This document shows, one piece after another, positions 13,471 to 14,029 of a stretch of 14,029 nucleotides of DNA; the first letter of the stretch is position 1, and each line of letters opens with the position of its first letter. The translations under genes were made by a program, and so were the position numbers. Origin of the DNA: JBBRHF01 sp038223055 (lineage in GTDB: Bacteria; Actinomycetota; Actinomycetes; JACCUZ01); NCBI GenBank assembly GCA_038223055.1, contig JBBRHF010000117.1, positions 1 to 14,029 of the forward strand. Reading direction: 5' to 3'. The notes below the pieces were generated by a model. That model made no database searches. It was not told where the DNA came from and was given only the letters and a program-made list of their open reading frames with translations.

Positions 13471-13743
13471 ATGGTTCAGATCATGATCGGTTTCCTCGTC
13501 GCAGGCCTCATCATCGGAGCGCTCGCGCGCCTCATCAAGCCCGGCAAACAGAACCTCGGGCTCCTGGCCACCCTCGGCATCGGGCTCGTCGGGTCCCTCA
13601 TCGGCGGCCTCATCGCCCAGCTCTTCGGCACCGGCGGCATCTTCGAGCTCAACATCCTCGGGTTCGTGCTGGCCGTCGTCGCCGCCGTGCTGCTCATCGG
13701 CGTGGCCGAGGGAGTCGCGGGCAACAACAAGAGCGCCGCCTGA
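13471..13743 (+). CDS. GlsB/YeaQ/YmgE-family small membrane protein
   Basis: A 90-residue protein made almost entirely of three hydrophobic segments separated by short loops. It has the family pattern GALARLIKPGKQNLGLLATL followed by GLVGSLIGGLIAQLFG, and a last helix LGFVLAVVAAVLLIGV. The family ('transglycosylase-associated', GlsB/YeaQ/YmgE) is linked to general stress response, with unknown biochemical function. Two starts are possible, ATG 13471 and ATG 13486; the second would place the first helix (MIGFLVAGLIIGAL) at the N-terminus as in most members. There is no strong ribosome-binding site at either. It follows the second CNNM gene by 43 bases and probably shares its transcript. Confidence 0.88.
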   Translation: MVQIMIGFLVAGLIIGALARLIKPGKQNLGLLATLGIGLVGSLIGGLIAQLFGTGGIFELNILGFVLAVVAAVLLIGVAEGVAGNNKSAA

Positions 13744-13938
13744 CTCGACTCGTCAACCGTCCCGCGTGACGGCGGACGATGCGGCCCACCAGGTCGGACA
13801 GGACGAAGGCCGCCAACTCGCACAGTGCGGCGTCCTCGAGGCCACCCGAAGTGCCGCATGACCCCCGACGAACACACAAGCCTGACCACTAAGCCTGAAT
13901 CCGTGGACGGGCGGGGTGGGTGTCGGCGTGGGAACGAG
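13744..13938. other. Intergenic segment between operon and insertion sequence
   Basis: A minus-strand stretch at about 13850-13745 (LEDAALCELAAFVLSDLVGR) has good codon composition but no start, stop context or family. It may be a gene scrap. The end of the inserted element, whose exact boundary I cannot set, probably lies between 13880 and 13940. Confidence 0.3.
13750..13779 (+). terminator. Hairpin terminator candidate after the CNNM-GlsB operon
   Basis: TCGTC-aa-CCGTC pairs with GACGG-cg-GACGA around the loop CCGCGT, giving ten pairs with one symmetric internal loop, six bases after the stop codon. The T-run is missing, as is common in high-GC actinobacteria. Confidence 0.5.
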
Positions 13939-14010
13939 GAAAGTGCCTTCTGTACCGGGAGAATCTGGATTGTTGAGACCCGATCCGGACCGGTCCTGGA
14001 AGGCACTTTC
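13939..14010 (+). repeat. Long inverted repeat upstream of the transposase start
   Basis: GAAAGTGCCTTC (13939-13950) is the perfect complement of GAAGGCACTTTC (13999-14010). Inside it, ACCGG (13954-13958) pairs with CCGGT (13990-13994). The structure ends one base before the GTG of the transposase frame, so in RNA it would fold right in front of the start. Confidence 0.7.
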
Positions 14011-14011
14011 A

Positions 14012-14029
14012 GTGAAACTATCTCACGCC
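14012..14029 (+). CDS. First codons of a probable IS1380-family transposase (cut by window edge)
   Basis: The last bases read GTG-AAA-CTA-TCT-CAC-GCC, i.e. M-K-L-S-H-A. Actinobacterial IS1380-family transposases commonly begin [MV]-[KQR]-[LV]-S-H. Only six codons are visible, so the call rests on this short match and the upstream hairpin. It would mark an insertion sequence placed just downstream of the CNNM operon. Confidence 0.4.

Overview
The window is high-GC DNA from an actinomycete-like chromosome. The evidence is strong G/C at third codon positions, frequent GTG starts, start-stop overlaps of the ATGA/GTGA type, an AfsR-like ATPase/TPR regulator relic, and ISL3-type and probable IS1380-type insertion sequences. 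The genus cannot be fixed from the sequence alone.

Left part (1 to about 5300) is an accessory region in decay. It holds a gene end, an antitoxin-like tail and an apparently intact MazF/PemK toxin (241-552). Next is a 45-nt 3' half of a CAT-anticodon tRNA on the minus strand (573-617), the classic scar of tRNA-targeted integration. A patchwork of gene scraps follows, with a nested 10-bp tandem repeat (1171-1237). On the minus strand lie an FtsX-like ABC permease (1659-3044), its ATPase cut off at the signature motif, and a GNAT acetyltransferase (3384-3977). Then come a 5'-truncated ISL3 transposase with its terminal repeat (4169-4540), an ArdC-like antirestriction pseudogene (4656-4899) and an unrecognised frameshifted gene (about 4905-5254).

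Middle part (5300-10700) has a zinc-free medium-chain reductase (5799-6755) facing a VOC/glyoxalase-like gene (6844-7314) across a GC-rich hairpin. An AfsR/LuxR-type ATPase-TPR pseudogene follows (7460-8415). Last is a large intact cytoplasmic molybdopterin oxidoreductase (8478-10664, minus), whose predicted molybdenum-ligand position carries Arg instead of the expected Cys or Ser.

Right part (10700-13743) looks like healthy core genome: two tandem CNNM/CorC-type membrane proteins overlapping by ATGA, then a GlsB/YeaQ-type small membrane protein. The best candidate for an undescribed system lies in front of this operon. A 26-codon proline-rich leader ORF (10973-11053) has a stop overlapping the GTG start of the first CNNM gene. 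A perfect 9-bp inverted repeat (11000-11008 with 11033-11041) buries that gene's AGGAGG ribosome-binding site, and the left arm of the hairpin starts exactly at the leader's Pro-Pro codons. This is the architecture of ribosome-mediated translation attenuation. The window ends in the first codons of a probable IS1380-family transposase, preceded by a long hairpin.
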